Origin: Gammaproteobacteria bacterium | GTDB taxonomy: Bacteria; Pseudomonadota; Gammaproteobacteria; Nevskiales; Nevskiaceae | Reading direction: 5' to 3' | Length of the DNA: 64,000 bases | Assembly (NCBI GenBank): GCA_026398815.1 | Contig: JAPLSA010000024.1 | Coordinates: 123,768 to 187,767, forward strand | Part shown: positions 9,696 through 19,477 of the stretch, piece by piece | Layout: each line of letters starts with the position of its first letter | Position numbering within the stretch: position 1 is the first letter of the stretch | Notes under the pieces: generated by a model | Databases searched by the model: none | The model's input: the letters and a program-made list of their open reading frames with translations, nothing else | What the model was told of the DNA's origin: nothing | Position numbers and translations under genes: made by a program

Positions 9696-10445
9696 ATGAA
9701 TCGTTTCGAAGGCAAATCGGTCCTCGTGACCGGCGGCAGCAGCGGCATCGGCCTGGCCGCGGCGCAGGCGTTCCTCGACGAGGGCGCGCGCGTGGTGATC
9801 ACCGGCCGCGACGAGACAGCGCTGGCAAAGGCCAGCCAGCAGTTCGGCGGCAAGGTCATCGCGATCCGCAACGATGCCGCCGACCTGGCCGGATCGAAGG
9901 CATTGGCAGCCCGGCTCGCGGCCGACGGCATCCGGCTCGACGCCGCTTTCATCAATGCCGGCGTGGCCCGTTTCTCGTCGTTCGCCGATACCGACGAAGC
10001 GTTCTGGGACGCCATCTTCGACACCAACGTCAAGGGCGCCTACTTCCAGATCCAGGCCCTGGTGCCGCTGCTGAACCGCGGCGCGTCGATCGTCATCAAC
10101 GGCTCGATCAATGCCCGCATCGGCATGCCGAACAGCTCGGTCTATGCCGCCAGCAAGGCCGCCGTCATCTCCTTCGCCAGGACGCTGTCCGCCGAGCTGA
10201 TCCCGCTCGGCGCGCGCGTCAACGTGTTGAGCCCGGGCCCGGTGAGCACGCCGATCTACGGCAAGCTGGGCCTCGACGCGCCGGCGCTCGAAGCGACCGC
10301 CGCGCAGATCCAGAGCCAGATTCCGATCGGCCGCTTCGGCACGCCGGCGGAAATCGCGTCGACCGTGCTGCACCTGTCGGCGCCGGAATCCGCGTTCATC
10401 GTCGGCACCGAAGTGATCGTCGACGGCGGCATGAGCCAGCTTTGA
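9696..10445 (+). CDS. SDR-family NAD(P)-dependent oxidoreductase
   Basis: This 249-residue short-chain dehydrogenase has the cofactor motif TGGSSGIGLA near the N-terminus, an NAG-type strand (FINAGVARFSS), catalytic Ser in INGSINARIG and the YxxxK pair in YAASKAAVISF. The C-terminal GTEVIVDGGMSQL is typical of classical SDRs that reduce or oxidise small alcohols and ketones. AGGAG lies eight bases before the ATG. It is transcribed alone, divergent from the LysR gene that probably controls it. The substrate is unknown. Confidence 0.9.
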   Translation: MNRFEGKSVLVTGGSSGIGLAAAQAFLDEGARVVITGRDETALAKASQQFGGKVIAIRNDAADLAGSKALAARLAADGIRLDAAFINAGVARFSSFADTDEAFWDAIFDTNVKGAYFQIQALVPLLNRGASIVINGSINARIGMPNSSVYAASKAAVISFARTLSAELIPLGARVNVLSPGPVSTPIYGKLGLDAPALEATAAQIQSQIPIGRFGTPAEIASTVLHLSAPESAFIVGTEVIVDGGMSQL

Positions 10446-10719
10446 TCGTCATCCCGCTCAGCTGTCCCGGTCGCTTCGCCGTGAGGTTCGGCAAGCGGCC
10501 GGCCTGAGCGGGTTTCGATCAGGCTTTGCGGCCTGACCGGGGATCCGCGTTCCGGCCGCATGGCTGGGAGCTTGTCCAAGGAATATCTGCGCAGGTCCAC
10601 TCGTCATTCCGGCGAAAGCCGGAATCCAGTGCTTTCAAGGCCCTGGACCCCGGCTTTCGCCGGGGTGACGACCCGTGCAGAGTCTCCCTAACTTTCCTGC
10701 CGCATGGCCGGGAGACTGT
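10446..10719. repeat. Repeat-rich intergenic region beyond the lysS stop
   Basis: No gene is present between the SDR stop and the lysS stop. The region contains a palindromic element (10602-10670) and degenerate copies of the lysS 3' end at 10688-10713 and about 10550-10577. Copy 10688-10713 matches the true lysS end (10720-10745) at 24 of 26 positions with a 32-base period. The region therefore looks like a site of local duplication and repeat insertion. Confidence 0.7.
10602..10670. repeat. Palindromic interspersed repeat (MITE/REP-like)
   Basis: Terminal arms cgtcattccggcgaaagccg at the left and the imperfect complement cggctttcgccggggtgacg at the right bracket a short centre. Each arm also contains its own small inverted repeat (ccggcgaaagccgg; ccccggctttcgccgggg). 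Elements of this design (GTCATTCC...GGAATCC / GGATCCC...GGGATGACG) are widespread as non-coding repeats in proteobacterial genomes. It encodes nothing and lies between two copies of the lysS-end repeat. Confidence 0.75.
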
Positions 10720-12255
10720 CTAACTTTCCGGCCGCATGGCCGGAAAGAGCAGCACGTCCCGGATCGACGGCGAGTCGGTCAGGAACATCACCAGGCGGTC
10801 GATGCCGATGCCGACGCCGGCGGTTGGCGGCAGGCCGTATTCGAGGGCGCGGATGTAGTCGGCGTCGAACAGCATTGCTTCGTCGTCGCCGCTGTCCTTG
10901 GCTTCGACCTGGCGGCGGAAGCGGTCGGCCTGGTCGTCCGGATCGTTCAGCTCGGAGAAGCCGTTGGCGACTTCGCGACCGCCGACGAAGAACTCGAAGC
11001 GGTCGGTGACGTCCGGGTTGAGATCGGACCGGCGCGCCAGCGGCGAGACTTCGGTCGGGTATTCGATGATGAAGGTCGGCTGCACCAGCTTCGCTTCGAC
11101 GGTCTTCTCGAAGATTTCGGTCAGCAGCTTGCCGGCGCCGTACTCGGGCTTGACCGGGATGTGCAGCGCCTTGCAGGCGTCCGCGAGGTAGTCGCGATCG
11201 AACAGCTTGGCTGCGTCCAGCGTCGGGTTGCGTTCGGCCACCGCATCCTTCATCGACACGCGCCGGAACGGCTGCGCGAGGTCGAATTCGACTTCCTGGT
11301 AGGTGAGCTGGGTGGTGCCGAGCGTGGCCAGCGCGGCGTTGCGGATCAGCGTTTCGACCAGATCCATTGCTTCGAGGTAGTCGGCGTAGGCCTGGTAGAA
11401 CTCCAGCATCGTGAACTCGGGGTTGTGCCGCGTGCTCAAGCCCTCGTTGCGGAAATTCCGGTTGATCTCGTAGACCCGCTCGAAGCCGCCGACCACCAGC
11501 CGCTTCAGGTACAGCTCCGGCGCGATGCGCAGGAACAGGTCGCGGTCGAGCGCGTTGTGATGGGTCACGAACGGCCTTGCGGTGGCGCCGCCGGCCAGCG
11601 GCTGCAGCATCGGCGTCTCGACTTCGACGAAGCCGAGGCCGTCCAGCGTCTGCCGGATCGCGCGCACGGTGCCGGCGCGAATCTGGAACGTGCGGCGCAC
11701 GTCCGGGTTGACGATCAGGTCGACATAGCGCTGGCGATAGCGGATTTCGGTGTCGGTCAGGCCGGCCCACTTCTCCGGCAACGGCCGCACGGTCTTGACC
11801 AGCAGTTCGAGGTGATCGGCCTTGACCGACAGTTCGCCGGTCTTGGTGCGGAACATGGTGCCGGCCACGCCGATGATGTCGCCGACATCCCAGGTCTTGA
11901 ACTCGGCATAGCGTTCGAGGCCGACCGCCTCGTTCTGCACGAAGGTCTGGATGCGGCCGGACATGTCCTGGATCTGCGCGAAGCTGGCCTTGCCCATCAC
12001 CCGCTTGGCGATCAGGCGGCCGGCCAGCGTATGGCGGCCACTGGCGGCCTCGACCGCTTCGCTGGTTTCAAGCGCGCCGTAGCGAGCGTGCAGCGCCTCG
12101 GCCAAGGTGTCGCGCCGCCAGGTGTTCGGGAACGCCTGGCCGGCCGCGCGCAAGCGGTCGAGCTTTTCGCGCCGGGTGCCGATGACATGGTTTTCTTCCG
12201 CCCGGTCGGAACCGGTCGTGGGGTTTTCGTCCTGCGGCTTCTGTTCGTCGGTCAT
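10720..12255 (-). CDS. lysS: Lysyl-tRNA synthetase, class II
   Basis: This 511-residue cytosolic enzyme attaches lysine to tRNA-Lys. It has an N-terminal OB-fold anticodon-binding domain ([23 protein letters not shown]) and a class II catalytic core. Motif 2 is [20 protein letters not shown] and motif 3 is [22 protein letters not shown]. It ends in PAMRPES; the last codons and stop are duplicated just downstream. It follows prfB in the same direction, a gene order conserved in many proteobacteria, with 67 bases between them. Length and motifs are normal. Confidence 0.97.
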   Translation of the reverse strand: MTDEQKPQDENPTTGSDRAEENHVIGTRREKLDRLRAAGQAFPNTWRRDTLAEALHARYGALETSEAVEAASGRHTLAGRLIAKRVMGKASFAQIQDMSGRIQTFVQNEAVGLERYAEFKTWDVGDIIGVAGTMFRTKTGELSVKADHLELLVKTVRPLPEKWAGLTDTEIRYRQRYVDLIVNPDVRRTFQIRAGTVRAIRQTLDGLGFVEVETPMLQPLAGGATARPFVTHHNALDRDLFLRIAPELYLKRLVVGGFERVYEINRNFRNEGLSTRHNPEFTMLEFYQAYADYLEAMDLVETLIRNAALATLGTTQLTYQEVEFDLAQPFRRVSMKDAVAERNPTLDAAKLFDRDYLADACKALHIPVKPEYGAGKLLTEIFEKTVEAKLVQPTFIIEYPTEVSPLARRSDLNPDVTDRFEFFVGGREVANGFSELNDPDDQADRFRRQVEAKDSGDDEAMLFDADYIRALEYGLPPTAGVGIGIDRLVMFLTDSPSIRDVLLFPAMRPES

Positions 12256-12322
12256 GGGGTGAAACTCGACTGCAAAAAACGTGATGACTCGCGCAGAGAG
12301 CGCAGAGACCGGCTTTTAAGAC

Positions 12323-13418
12323 TTACAGCCCCGACTTCAGGCTCGCTTCGATGTAGGGATCGAGATGGCCATCGAGCACTTTCTGGGTATCGGCGATTTC
12401 CACGCCGGTTCGCAGGTCCTTGATGCGCGACTGGTCGAGCACGTACGAGCGGATCTGGTGACCCCACTCGATGTCGCTCTTGGAATCCTCGATGCGCTGC
12501 TTTTCGACGTTGCGCTTCTGCATTTCCTGCTCGAACAGGCGCGAACGCAGCATCTTCATCGCCGCGTCGCGATTCTTGTGCTGGCTGCGCTGGGTCTGGC
12601 AGGCGACGACGATGCCGGACGGCACGTGGGTGATGCGGATCGCCGACTCGGTCTTGTTGACGTGCTGGCCGCCGGCGCCCGAGGAACGGAAGGTGTCGAC
12701 CTTCAGGTCCGCCGGATTGATGTCGATCTCGATCCTGTCGTCGACCTCCGGCGAGACATACACGCCGGCGAAGCTGGTGTGACGACGGTTGCCGGAATCG
12801 AACGGCGACTTGCGGACCAGCCGGTGCACGCCGGTCTCGGTGCGCAGCCAGCCGTAGGCGTACTCGCCCTCGATCTGCAGCGCCGCCGACTTGATGCCGG
12901 CGACATCGCCATCGCTGAGTTCCAGCAGTTCGACCTTGAAGCCCTTGCCTTCGGCCCAGCGCGTGTACATGCGCAGCAGCATCGAGGCCCAGTCCTGCGC
13001 CTCGGTGCCGCCGGCGCCGGCCTGGATGTCGAGGAAGCAGTTGTTGGCGTCGGCCTCGCCGGCGAACATCCGCTTGAATTCCATGTCCTCGGCGATCGCG
13101 CGGAAGCCGTCGACTTCGCGGGCAATCGAGGCGACGGAAGCTTCGTCACCTTCCTCGGCGGCCATCAGCAGCAGTTCGAGCGCATCGGCGAGCCCGGCGC
13201 GAACCTTGTTCAGCGGCTGGGTGATGCCTTCGAGCATCGCGCGTTCACGGCCCAGGGCCTGCGCGCGTTCCGGGGTGTCCCAGACATCGTTCTGCTCGAG
13301 TTCCTTGACGACTTCGTCAAGGCGCTCGCATTTCACATCGTAGTCAAAGATAGCCCCGCAGGGCGTCGAAACGCGCCTGCAGGGCTGTGATCTCGCTCTT
13401 GATCGGGTTGATTTCCAC
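12323..13418 (-). CDS. prfB: Peptide chain release factor 2, expressed by programmed +1 frameshift
   Basis: The gene is split into two frames. A short first frame starts at GTG 13418 ([10 protein letters not shown]) and ends after 24 codons in ...DALRGYL followed by TGA (13346-13344). Slipping forward one base at CTT-TGA-C (the slippery CTT is 13349-13347) continues as [12 protein letters not shown] to the stop at 12323. The product is 364 residues, the usual RF2 length. The codon-recognition motif SPF ([15 protein letters not shown]) and the catalytic GGQ ([14 protein letters not shown]) are present. The shift site with GGGG a few bases upstream is the known autoregulatory device: low RF2 promotes shifting. 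It recognises UGA and UAA in the ribosome. Confidence 0.95.
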
Positions 13419-13598
13419 GGCACTAGGGATTTGGTCGGGCGCGCAGTATAGTCGTCGCCCACCGGGGGATGAACATCGGTTGTCGCTGCTGTCGGCATCG
13501 TGATAAAAATCCGAGTCGACGGGTACCATATCGTTCGGCCGGGATCACCCGAGCATTCCACCCGCAGTACCACACGAACAAAAGCGCAGGGGAAACTG

Positions 13599-15011
13599 AT
13601 GAAGAACTTCCGCATCCGGCCGCAGGGGCTGATGCTTCTGGCCCTCGGCTCGGGCCTGGTGACCACCGCACATGCGCAGGACGAGGACCGCCGGTTCTAC
13701 GTCTCGCCGATGGGCACCTACACGATCTTCGACAATGGCCGGTCGACGAAGGGCGATAACGGCCCCGGCGGCAGCATCGCCATCGGCAAGAAGGTCACCA
13801 GCAACCTTGATCTCGAAATCTTTGGCCACTACAGCAACCTGCCGAACGGCGGTGCTGGCAAGGACTTCAAGCTCTACGGTGCCGGTGCGGGCGCCAACAT
13901 CTTCCCGTTCCCGACCAACCCGATCTTCGGTGGCGCCTACGTGCGTCTGGCCGTGTCGCGCGGCCAGGGCAAGGATGCGCAGGGCCCGATCGCCGATTAC
14001 ACCTCCACGCTGTTCGACGCCGGCCTCGGCTACAACTTCGTGATCTCGAAGAACGCGCTCGGCCCGTTCGGCCCCGGCCTGTCGATGCGCCTCGAAGCGC
14101 TGTATCGCCATGACGCGCACGGCCGCAACCAGCTCGGCATCGACTCCGGCCCGGACCAGTATTTCCAGGATCTGGTGATCGGCCTCGGCTTCCGCATTCC
14201 GCTCGGCGGCCGCGCTGGCCCGGCGGTCGAAGCCCCGAGCGAGCCGGTGGCCGTGGTGCCGGTCGAAGAAGCCGCACCGGTCGAAGAGCCGGCAGCCGCG
14301 CCGGTCGAGAAGCCCTGCGAACCGCCGGTTCCGGGCCAGCCGATCAGCCTTGAAGGCTGCAAGGAAGGCGACACGCTGGTGCTGCGTGGCGTGAACTTCG
14401 AGTTCGACAAGTCGAAGCTGACGGTCAACGCCAAGGCCCTGCTCGACCCGGTTGCCGACGCGCTGCTGGCCCGTCCGGACATCAAGGTCGAAGTCGACGG
14501 CCACACCGACTCGCGGGGCAGCGATGCCTACAACATGAAGCTCTCGGATGCCCGCGCCGCCTCGGTGATGGCTTACCTCGTCAGCCGCGGCGTCGATGCC
14601 AGCCGGATGACCAGCAAGGGCTTCGGCGAATCGCAGCCGGTGGCGGACAACGCGACCGATGAAGGCCGCGAACTGAACCGACGCGTCGAGCTGAAGATCA
14701 CCGAATCGGCCGGCCCCGGCGTGACGGCAGCCCCGGCCAACGAAGTTCCGGCCTCGGAAGCTGTACCGGCGGAAGCTGCGCCGGCTGAGGAAGCCGCCCC
14801 GGCGGAAGAAGCCGCTCCGGCGGAAGCCGCCCCGGCTGAGGAAGCGGCACCGGCAGAAGCCGCTCCGGCGGAAGAAGCTGCGCCGCCGGCAGACGCTGCG
14901 CCGGCCGCAGAAGAAGCCCCGGCCGCCGAATCGTCGGCCGCGGAAGCGCCGGCTGAAGAAGCCGCTGCTCCGGAAGAAACGCCGGCTGAAGAACCGGCCG
15001 TCGAAGGCTGA
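13599..15011 (+). CDS. OmpA-family outer membrane protein with Ala/Glu/Pro-rich tail
   Basis: This 470-residue protein has a signal peptide cut after AHA, an N-terminal eight-strand-type barrel (residues about 30-205), a Val/Glu/Pro-rich hinge and a C-terminal OmpA peptidoglycan-binding domain. The OmpA domain is marked by [34 protein letters not shown] and [13 protein letters not shown], ending in [10 protein letters not shown]. Unusually, about 95 residues of [22 protein letters not shown] low complexity follow this domain. It anchors the outer membrane to peptidoglycan. The ATG at 13599 has AGGGGA upstream; the longer open frame lacks a signal peptide. A strong terminator follows. Confidence 0.9.
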   Translation: MKNFRIRPQGLMLLALGSGLVTTAHAQDEDRRFYVSPMGTYTIFDNGRSTKGDNGPGGSIAIGKKVTSNLDLEIFGHYSNLPNGGAGKDFKLYGAGAGANIFPFPTNPIFGGAYVRLAVSRGQGKDAQGPIADYTSTLFDAGLGYNFVISKNALGPFGPGLSMRLEALYRHDAHGRNQLGIDSGPDQYFQDLVIGLGFRIPLGGRAGPAVEAPSEPVAVVPVEEAAPVEEPAAAPVEKPCEPPVPGQPISLEGCKEGDTLVLRGVNFEFDKSKLTVNAKALLDPVADALLARPDIKVEVDGHTDSRGSDAYNMKLSDARAASVMAYLVSRGVDASRMTSKGFGESQPVADNATDEGRELNRRVELKITESAGPGVTAAPANEVPASEAVPAEAAPAEEAAPAEEAAPAEAAPAEEAAPAEAAPAEEAAPPADAAPAAEEAPAAESSAAEAPAEEAAAPEETPAEEPAVEG

Positions 15012-15024
15012 ACAGCACCTGATC

Positions 15025-15090
15025 ACTGGCCGCGCGCAAGCGCGGCCAGTATCGAAAACCCCGCACCGGGCGACCGCTGCGGGGTTTTTT
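15025..15090 (+). terminator. Hairpin plus rho-independent terminator after the OmpA gene
   Basis: A perfect 11-bp stem (15025-15035 with 15040-15050) is followed by a second hairpin, aaaaccccgc (15055-15064) with gcggggtttt (15079-15088), ending in six T (15085-15090). The second is a canonical terminator. Together they should end the OmpA transcript cleanly. Confidence 0.9.
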
Positions 15091-15114
15091 GTGGCCTGAG
15101 CAAGCCCTCCGTAT

Positions 15115-15348
15115 TCAGCCCGCGCGACGGCCGACGACGGTGATCATCGGCAGGCTGCCGAGATCGGCGACCGCACGGTTCGCTTCCACCGCACGCAGCG
15201 CATGCAGGCGCTCGCCAGCCGTGCCGGTCTTGATCAGGGCCACGGCAAACGACAGGTGCAAGGCGACGGCGGCCATTGCTGCAGCCGCCAGGGTCAGGCT
15301 GCGGCTTTCGCTGGCGTCATGGCGGCGGATGGCGTTCTTATTCTTCAT
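15115..15348 (-). CDS. Small single-pass membrane protein, unknown function
   Basis: This 77-residue protein begins with a charged stretch (MKNKNAIRRHDASESR) followed by one hydrophobic segment (LTLAAAAMAAVALHLSFAVALI). A short cytoplasmic or periplasmic tail ends in MITVVGRRAG. AGAGGA lies six bases before the ATG, which supports real translation. I recognise no family. It is divergent from miaB. The 255-base gap to miaB (15349-15603) shows no other gene. A start 48 codons upstream is open but lacks a ribosome binding site. Confidence 0.55.
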   Translation of the reverse strand: MKNKNAIRRHDASESRSLTLAAAAMAAVALHLSFAVALIKTGTAGERLHALRAVEANRAVADLGSLPMITVVGRRAG

Positions 15349-15603
15349 GGTCGTCCTCTCGTGCAGATCAGGTGGTGGGGCCGGTGCTGCGCCGCTAGCT
15401 GGCGGGCAACGGTTCTGTTTCCGGCACCGCTGAGATGCAGCGACGACACCATCCGGATTAAACAGATCGCAGAAATTTTTTCGTCCTGACAAGGGCTTGC
15501 AGCGATGAAGCTGTCCGCGGACAGGCTGCGGACAGGGTCCGGGCGTGGCGCGGACACCGGCAACCCGTCCGCTATACTTCGCGCCTTTCCCGATCCGCCC
15601 CGC

Positions 15604-16968
15604 ATGTCCGAGCCGCCTGCCAAGCCCGCGCCCGCCAAGGTGTTCATCAAGACCTTCGGCTGCCAGATGAACGAGTACGACTCGTCGAAGATGGTCGACG
15701 TGCTGAAGTCCGCACGCGGCTACGAGCAGACCGCCGACATCGACGATGCCGACTTGGTGCTGCTCAACACCTGCTCAGTGCGCGAGAAAGCCTCGGAAAA
15801 GGTGTTCTCCGATCTCGGCCGGCTGAAAGCCTGGAAGGCCGCGAAGCCGGGGCGGCTGGTCGGCGTCGGCGGCTGCGTGGCCAGCCAGGAAGGCGAAGCG
15901 ATCGCCAGGCGCGCGGTGGCTGTCGACCTGGTGTTTGGCCCGCAGACCCTGCACCGCCTGCCCGAACTGATCGATCAGACCCGCGCCACCCAGCGGCCGG
16001 CGATCGACGTGCGCTTCCCGGAAATCGAGAAGTTCGATCGCCTGCCGGAGCCGCGTGCCGAGGGCGTGACCGCCTTCGTGTCGATCATGGAAGGCTGCTC
16101 GAAGTACTGCACGTTCTGCATCGTGCCGTACACGCGCGGCGAGGAAATCAGCCGGCCGCTCGACGACGTGCTGGCCGAAGTCGATGCACTGCTGGCACAG
16201 GGCGTCCGCGAAATCACCCTGCTCGGCCAGAACGTCAACGCCTACGCCGGCCGCATGGCCGACGGCTCGACCTGCGATCTGGCGCTGCTGCTGCACATCC
16301 TCGCCCGCTTCGACGGCTTGGGCCGGCTGCGCTACACGACCTCGCATCCGGCGCATTTCAACGACGGCCTGATCGACGCCTTCGCAGCAATACCCAAGCT
16401 CGACAACCAGCTGCACCTGCCGGTGCAGAGCGGTTCCGACCGCATCCTGGCGATGATGAAGCGCGGCTACACGCAGGCGGACTACCTCGCCAAGATCGCC
16501 CGGCTGCGCCACTACCGGCCGCAGATCAGCCTGTCGACCGACATCATCGTCGGCTTCCCGTCGGAAACCGACGAGGACTTCGAGCAGACGATGGCGCTGA
16601 TCGAGACCGCCCGTTTCGACGCCGCCTACTCGTTCATCTACAGCCCCCGCCCCGGCACGCCGGCGGCGAACCTGCGCGATGGCGTACCGGCCGAGGTCAA
16701 GCAGGCGCGGCTGGAACGGGTGCAGGCACGGATCCGCGAATTCGGCGACCAGTACGCCGATGGCCTGATCGGCTCGATGCAGTCAGTGCTGGTCACCGGT
16801 CCGTCGCGCAAGGGCAATGGCCAGCTGACCGGCAAGACGCCGTGCAACCGCTCGATCAATTTCGCAGGTGCCGCACGACTCGCCGGCCAGTTCGTCGATG
16901 TTCGCGTCACCTCCCGCCTGACCAATTCGCTGCAAGGCGAAGTGCTGACTCTCGACCCTGTCTTGTGA
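15604..16968 (+). CDS. miaB: tRNA-2-methylthio-N6-dimethylallyladenosine synthase MiaB
   Basis: This 454-residue radical-SAM methylthiotransferase adds a methylthio group to i6A37 of tRNAs reading U-starting codons. An N-terminal domain holds three cluster ligands, C20 ([11 protein letters not shown]), C57 (NTCSVREKA) and C91 ([10 protein letters not shown]). The radical SAM cluster is C165-x3-C169-x2-C172 in [21 protein letters not shown]-terminal TRAM domain binds RNA. The ATG at 15604 (MSEPPAK) was chosen; the frame is open 33 codons further upstream. It heads the miaB-ybeZ-ybeY-corC cluster, a conserved gammaproteobacterial order. Confidence 0.97.
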   Translation: MSEPPAKPAPAKVFIKTFGCQMNEYDSSKMVDVLKSARGYEQTADIDDADLVLLNTCSVREKASEKVFSDLGRLKAWKAAKPGRLVGVGGCVASQEGEAIARRAVAVDLVFGPQTLHRLPELIDQTRATQRPAIDVRFPEIEKFDRLPEPRAEGVTAFVSIMEGCSKYCTFCIVPYTRGEEISRPLDDVLAEVDALLAQGVREITLLGQNVNAYAGRMADGSTCDLALLLHILARFDGLGRLRYTTSHPAHFNDGLIDAFAAIPKLDNQLHLPVQSGSDRILAMMKRGYTQADYLAKIARLRHYRPQISLSTDIIVGFPSETDEDFEQTMALIETARFDAAYSFIYSPRPGTPAANLRDGVPAEVKQARLERVQARIREFGDQYADGLIGSMQSVLVTGPSRKGNGQLTGKTPCNRSINFAGAARLAGQFVDVRVTSRLTNSLQGEVLTLDPVL

Positions 16969-16988
16969 CCACCAGCCCCACCCCGCCG

Positions 16989-17996
16989 ATGAGCGCCGAC
17001 CCGGTCGCGATCTCCCGCCGTGATTTCCTGCTGACCCCGGACGACGCCCACCGGATCGCCAATCTCAACGGCAGCTTCGACGCCCATCTGCGGGCGCTCG
17101 AAGTGGGTCTCGGCATCGAGATCCGCAACCGCGGCAACCGCTACGTGGTGATCGGCCCGGTCGACGAGGCGGAAGCCGGCGAAGCCGCACTGCGCGCGCT
17201 GTACGAGCAGACCGAGGATCTGGCGATCGACGCCGAGCACGTGCACATGGCGCTGCACGAGTTCGCGCCGCGCGCCAAGCTCGCCGCCGTGCCCGGCGGC
17301 CGTGACGGCGACGACGTGGTGATCCGCACCAAGCGCGGCGTGGTACGCGGCCGTTCGCCGCTGCAGAAGGCTTATCTCGCCGACATCGCCGCCAACGTGC
17401 TCAGCTTCGGCATCGGCCCGGCCGGCACCGGCAAGACCTACCTGGCGGTGGCCAGCGCCGTCGAAGCACTGGAACGCGACCGGGTGCGCAAGCTGGTGCT
17501 GGTGCGGCCGGCGGTCGAGGCCGGCGAAAAACTCGGCTTCCTGCCCGGCGACATGGCCCAGAAGATCGATCCGTACCTGCGGCCGCTGTACGACGCGCTG
17601 TACGAGATGCTCGGCTTCGAGAAGGTGGCGAGGCTGATCGAACGCAGCGTCATCGAAGTCGCCCCGCTGGCCTTCATGCGCGGCCGCACCTTGAACGAGG
17701 CCTTCGTGATTCTCGACGAGGCACAGAACACCACGGTCGAGCAGATGAAGATGTTCCTGACCCGCATCGGCTTCGGCTCGGTGGCCGTGGTCACCGGCGA
17801 CGTCACCCAGATCGATCTGCCGAAGCATGTCGGCTCCGGCCTGATCCACGCGATGAACGTGCTGCGCGGCGTGCCGGAGATCGGCTTCACGCAGTTCGGC
17901 TCCACCGATGTCGTGCGCCATCCGCTGGTGCAGCGCATCGTCCGCGCCTATGAGGCCTACGAGGCCAGCGAAAAGCTCGCGCCCGGCTTCCGATGA
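16989..17996 (+). CDS. ybeZ: PhoH-like ATPase YbeZ
   Basis: This 335-residue cytosolic P-loop ATPase has a KH-like N-terminal region, Walker [16 protein letters not shown] and Walker [12 protein letters not shown], with [21 protein letters not shown] between them. It is the usual partner of the endoribonuclease YbeY, which overlaps its end by four bases. A GTG at 16965 that overlaps the miaB stop (GTGA) is a credible alternative start and would add eight residues. Its role is in RNA and ribosome metabolism; the exact substrate is not settled. Confidence 0.93.
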   Translation: MSADPVAISRRDFLLTPDDAHRIANLNGSFDAHLRALEVGLGIEIRNRGNRYVVIGPVDEAEAGEAALRALYEQTEDLAIDAEHVHMALHEFAPRAKLAAVPGGRDGDDVVIRTKRGVVRGRSPLQKAYLADIAANVLSFGIGPAGTGKTYLAVASAVEALERDRVRKLVLVRPAVEAGEKLGFLPGDMAQKIDPYLRPLYDALYEMLGFEKVARLIERSVIEVAPLAFMRGRTLNEAFVILDEAQNTTVEQMKMFLTRIGFGSVAVVTGDVTQIDLPKHVGSGLIHAMNVLRGVPEIGFTQFGSTDVVRHPLVQRIVRAYEAYEASEKLAPGFR

Positions 17997-18448
17997 GCGT
18001 CAGTCACAACATCACCATCCAGCGGCGGGTGCCGCCGGCCGGCGTGCCGGCGCCGGCCGCGTTGCGCCAGTGGGCGCTGGCCGCGCTCGGCCACACCCAC
18101 GGCGAGCTGACCATCCGCATCGTCGATGAAGCGGAAAGCGCGGCGCTCAATGGCCGCTATCGCAGCAAGGACTACCCGACCAACGTGCTGTCGTTCCCGT
18201 ACGACAGCGAAGGCTTCGAGGAAACCGAAGACGGCCCGCCGCTCGGCGACCTGGCGATCTGCGCGCCGGTAGTGGCGCGCGAAGCCGACGAACAGGGCAA
18301 GGAACTGCGCGCGCACTGGGCGCACATGGTGGTCCACGGCGTGTTGCACCTGCTCGGCCGCGACCATATCGACGAGACGGAAGCGGAAGCGATGGAAGCC
18401 GAGGAGCGCGTGATCCTCGCCGGACTGGGCTTCCCCGACCCGTACTGA
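17993..18448 (+). CDS. ybeY: Endoribonuclease YbeY (rRNA maturation factor)
   Basis: This 151-residue metal-dependent RNase has the zinc-binding signature [11 protein letters not shown] (three His) and the upstream motif [19 protein letters not shown]. It is involved in 16S rRNA 3' maturation and ribosome quality control. Its ATG overlaps the end of ybeZ (ATGA). The length is typical. The 168 bases between it and corC hold no gene. Confidence 0.96.
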   Translation: MSVSHNITIQRRVPPAGVPAPAALRQWALAALGHTHGELTIRIVDEAESAALNGRYRSKDYPTNVLSFPYDSEGFEETEDGPPLGDLAICAPVVAREADEQGKELRAHWAHMVVHGVLHLLGRDHIDETEAEAMEAEERVILAGLGFPDPY

Positions 18449-18616
18449 TCGCCGCCGGCTGCAGGCGCGGCGGCCACGGAAGCGCAAAGCGAGTGCGCTA
18501 GACTCCAGAAAAATCGATCGCCTCCCCGCCGCATCGTGCACGCGGGCGCTGCGACACTCGACGCCGGACCGTCTTTCCCATCGGTCACGGCATGCTTCTT
18601 GGTACCGACCCGATTC

Positions 18617-19477
18617 ATGAACGACGGCTCAGGCAGTTCCCACTCCGAACGCGACAGCGACAACGGCCCGGCCAGCTGGTGGCGGCGATTGACGCAGCGG
18701 CTCGCCGGCGGCCCCCGGACCCGCGAAGACCTCAACGAACTGCTCGACGGCGCCCATGAATCCGGCCTCGTCGATGCCGACGCCGCATCGATGATCCGTG
18801 GCGTGTTCGAGACCGGCCAGCTGCAGGTGCGCGACATCATGGTGCCGCGCGCGCAGATGGTGGTGGTCGAGCGCGACTGGCCGCTGGAGCAGCTGCTCGC
18901 CTCGGTCGTGGAATCCGGCCATTCGCGCTACCCGGTGATCGGCGATTCGCGCGACGAGATCGTCGGCATCCTGCTGGCCAAGGACCTGTTGCGCTTCACT
19001 TCCAGCGAAGCGCCGGATTTCGACATCGCCCGCTGGCTGCGGCCGGCTGCCTTCGTGCCGGAATCCAAGCGTGTCAACGTGCTGCTGAAGGATTTCCGCA
19101 AAAGCCGCAATCACATGGCGCTGGTCGCCGACGAGTACGGCGGCGTCGCCGGCCTGGTGACCATCGAGGACGTGCTGGAGCAGATCGTCGGCGAGATCGA
19201 CGACGAGCACGATGAATCGGAAAGTGCGCAGATCCTCAAGCAGGACGATCGCCGCTACCTCGTGCAGGGCCTGACGCCGATCGACGAGTTCAACCAGTAC
19301 TTCGGTGCCGCGTTCTCCGACGCCGATTTCGACACCGTCGGCGGGCTGGTGATGCACGAGCTCGGGCACATGCCGCGCCGTGGCGAAAGCATCCAGATCG
19401 ACCGCTTCCAGTTCAACGTGCAGCGCGCCGACAGCCGCCGCGTGCACCTGCTGCAGGTCATGCTGTCGCAGACCTGA
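18617..19477 (+). CDS. corC: CorC/YbeX CBS-domain protein (magnesium and cobalt efflux family)
   Basis: This 286-residue cytosolic protein has an N-terminal linker with HESGLVDADAASMIRGVFE, two CBS domains (about 65-185: DIMVPRAQMVVVERD and RNHMALVADEYGGVAGLVTIEDVLEQIVGEI) and a C-terminal transporter-associated domain ending in VHLLQVML. The ATG at 18617 was chosen; a GTG 27 codons upstream is open but lies in non-conserved sequence. In E. coli the next gene is lnt; here its stop overlaps the start of an Lnb-like gene. Confidence 0.95.
   Translation: MNDGSGSSHSERDSDNGPASWWRRLTQRLAGGPRTREDLNELLDGAHESGLVDADAASMIRGVFETGQLQVRDIMVPRAQMVVVERDWPLEQLLASVVESGHSRYPVIGDSRDEIVGILLAKDLLRFTSSEAPDFDIARWLRPAAFVPESKRVNVLLKDFRKSRNHMALVADEYGGVAGLVTIEDVLEQIVGEIDDEHDESESAQILKQDDRRYLVQGLTPIDEFNQYFGAAFSDADFDTVGGLVMHELGHMPRRGESIQIDRFQFNVQRADSRRVHLLQVMLSQT

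Noticed and set aside
13419..13666. Upstream extension of the main prfB frame
   Set aside because: It gives a 447-residue protein without RF2 homology in the first 100 residues; the frameshifted 364-residue product fits the family exactly.
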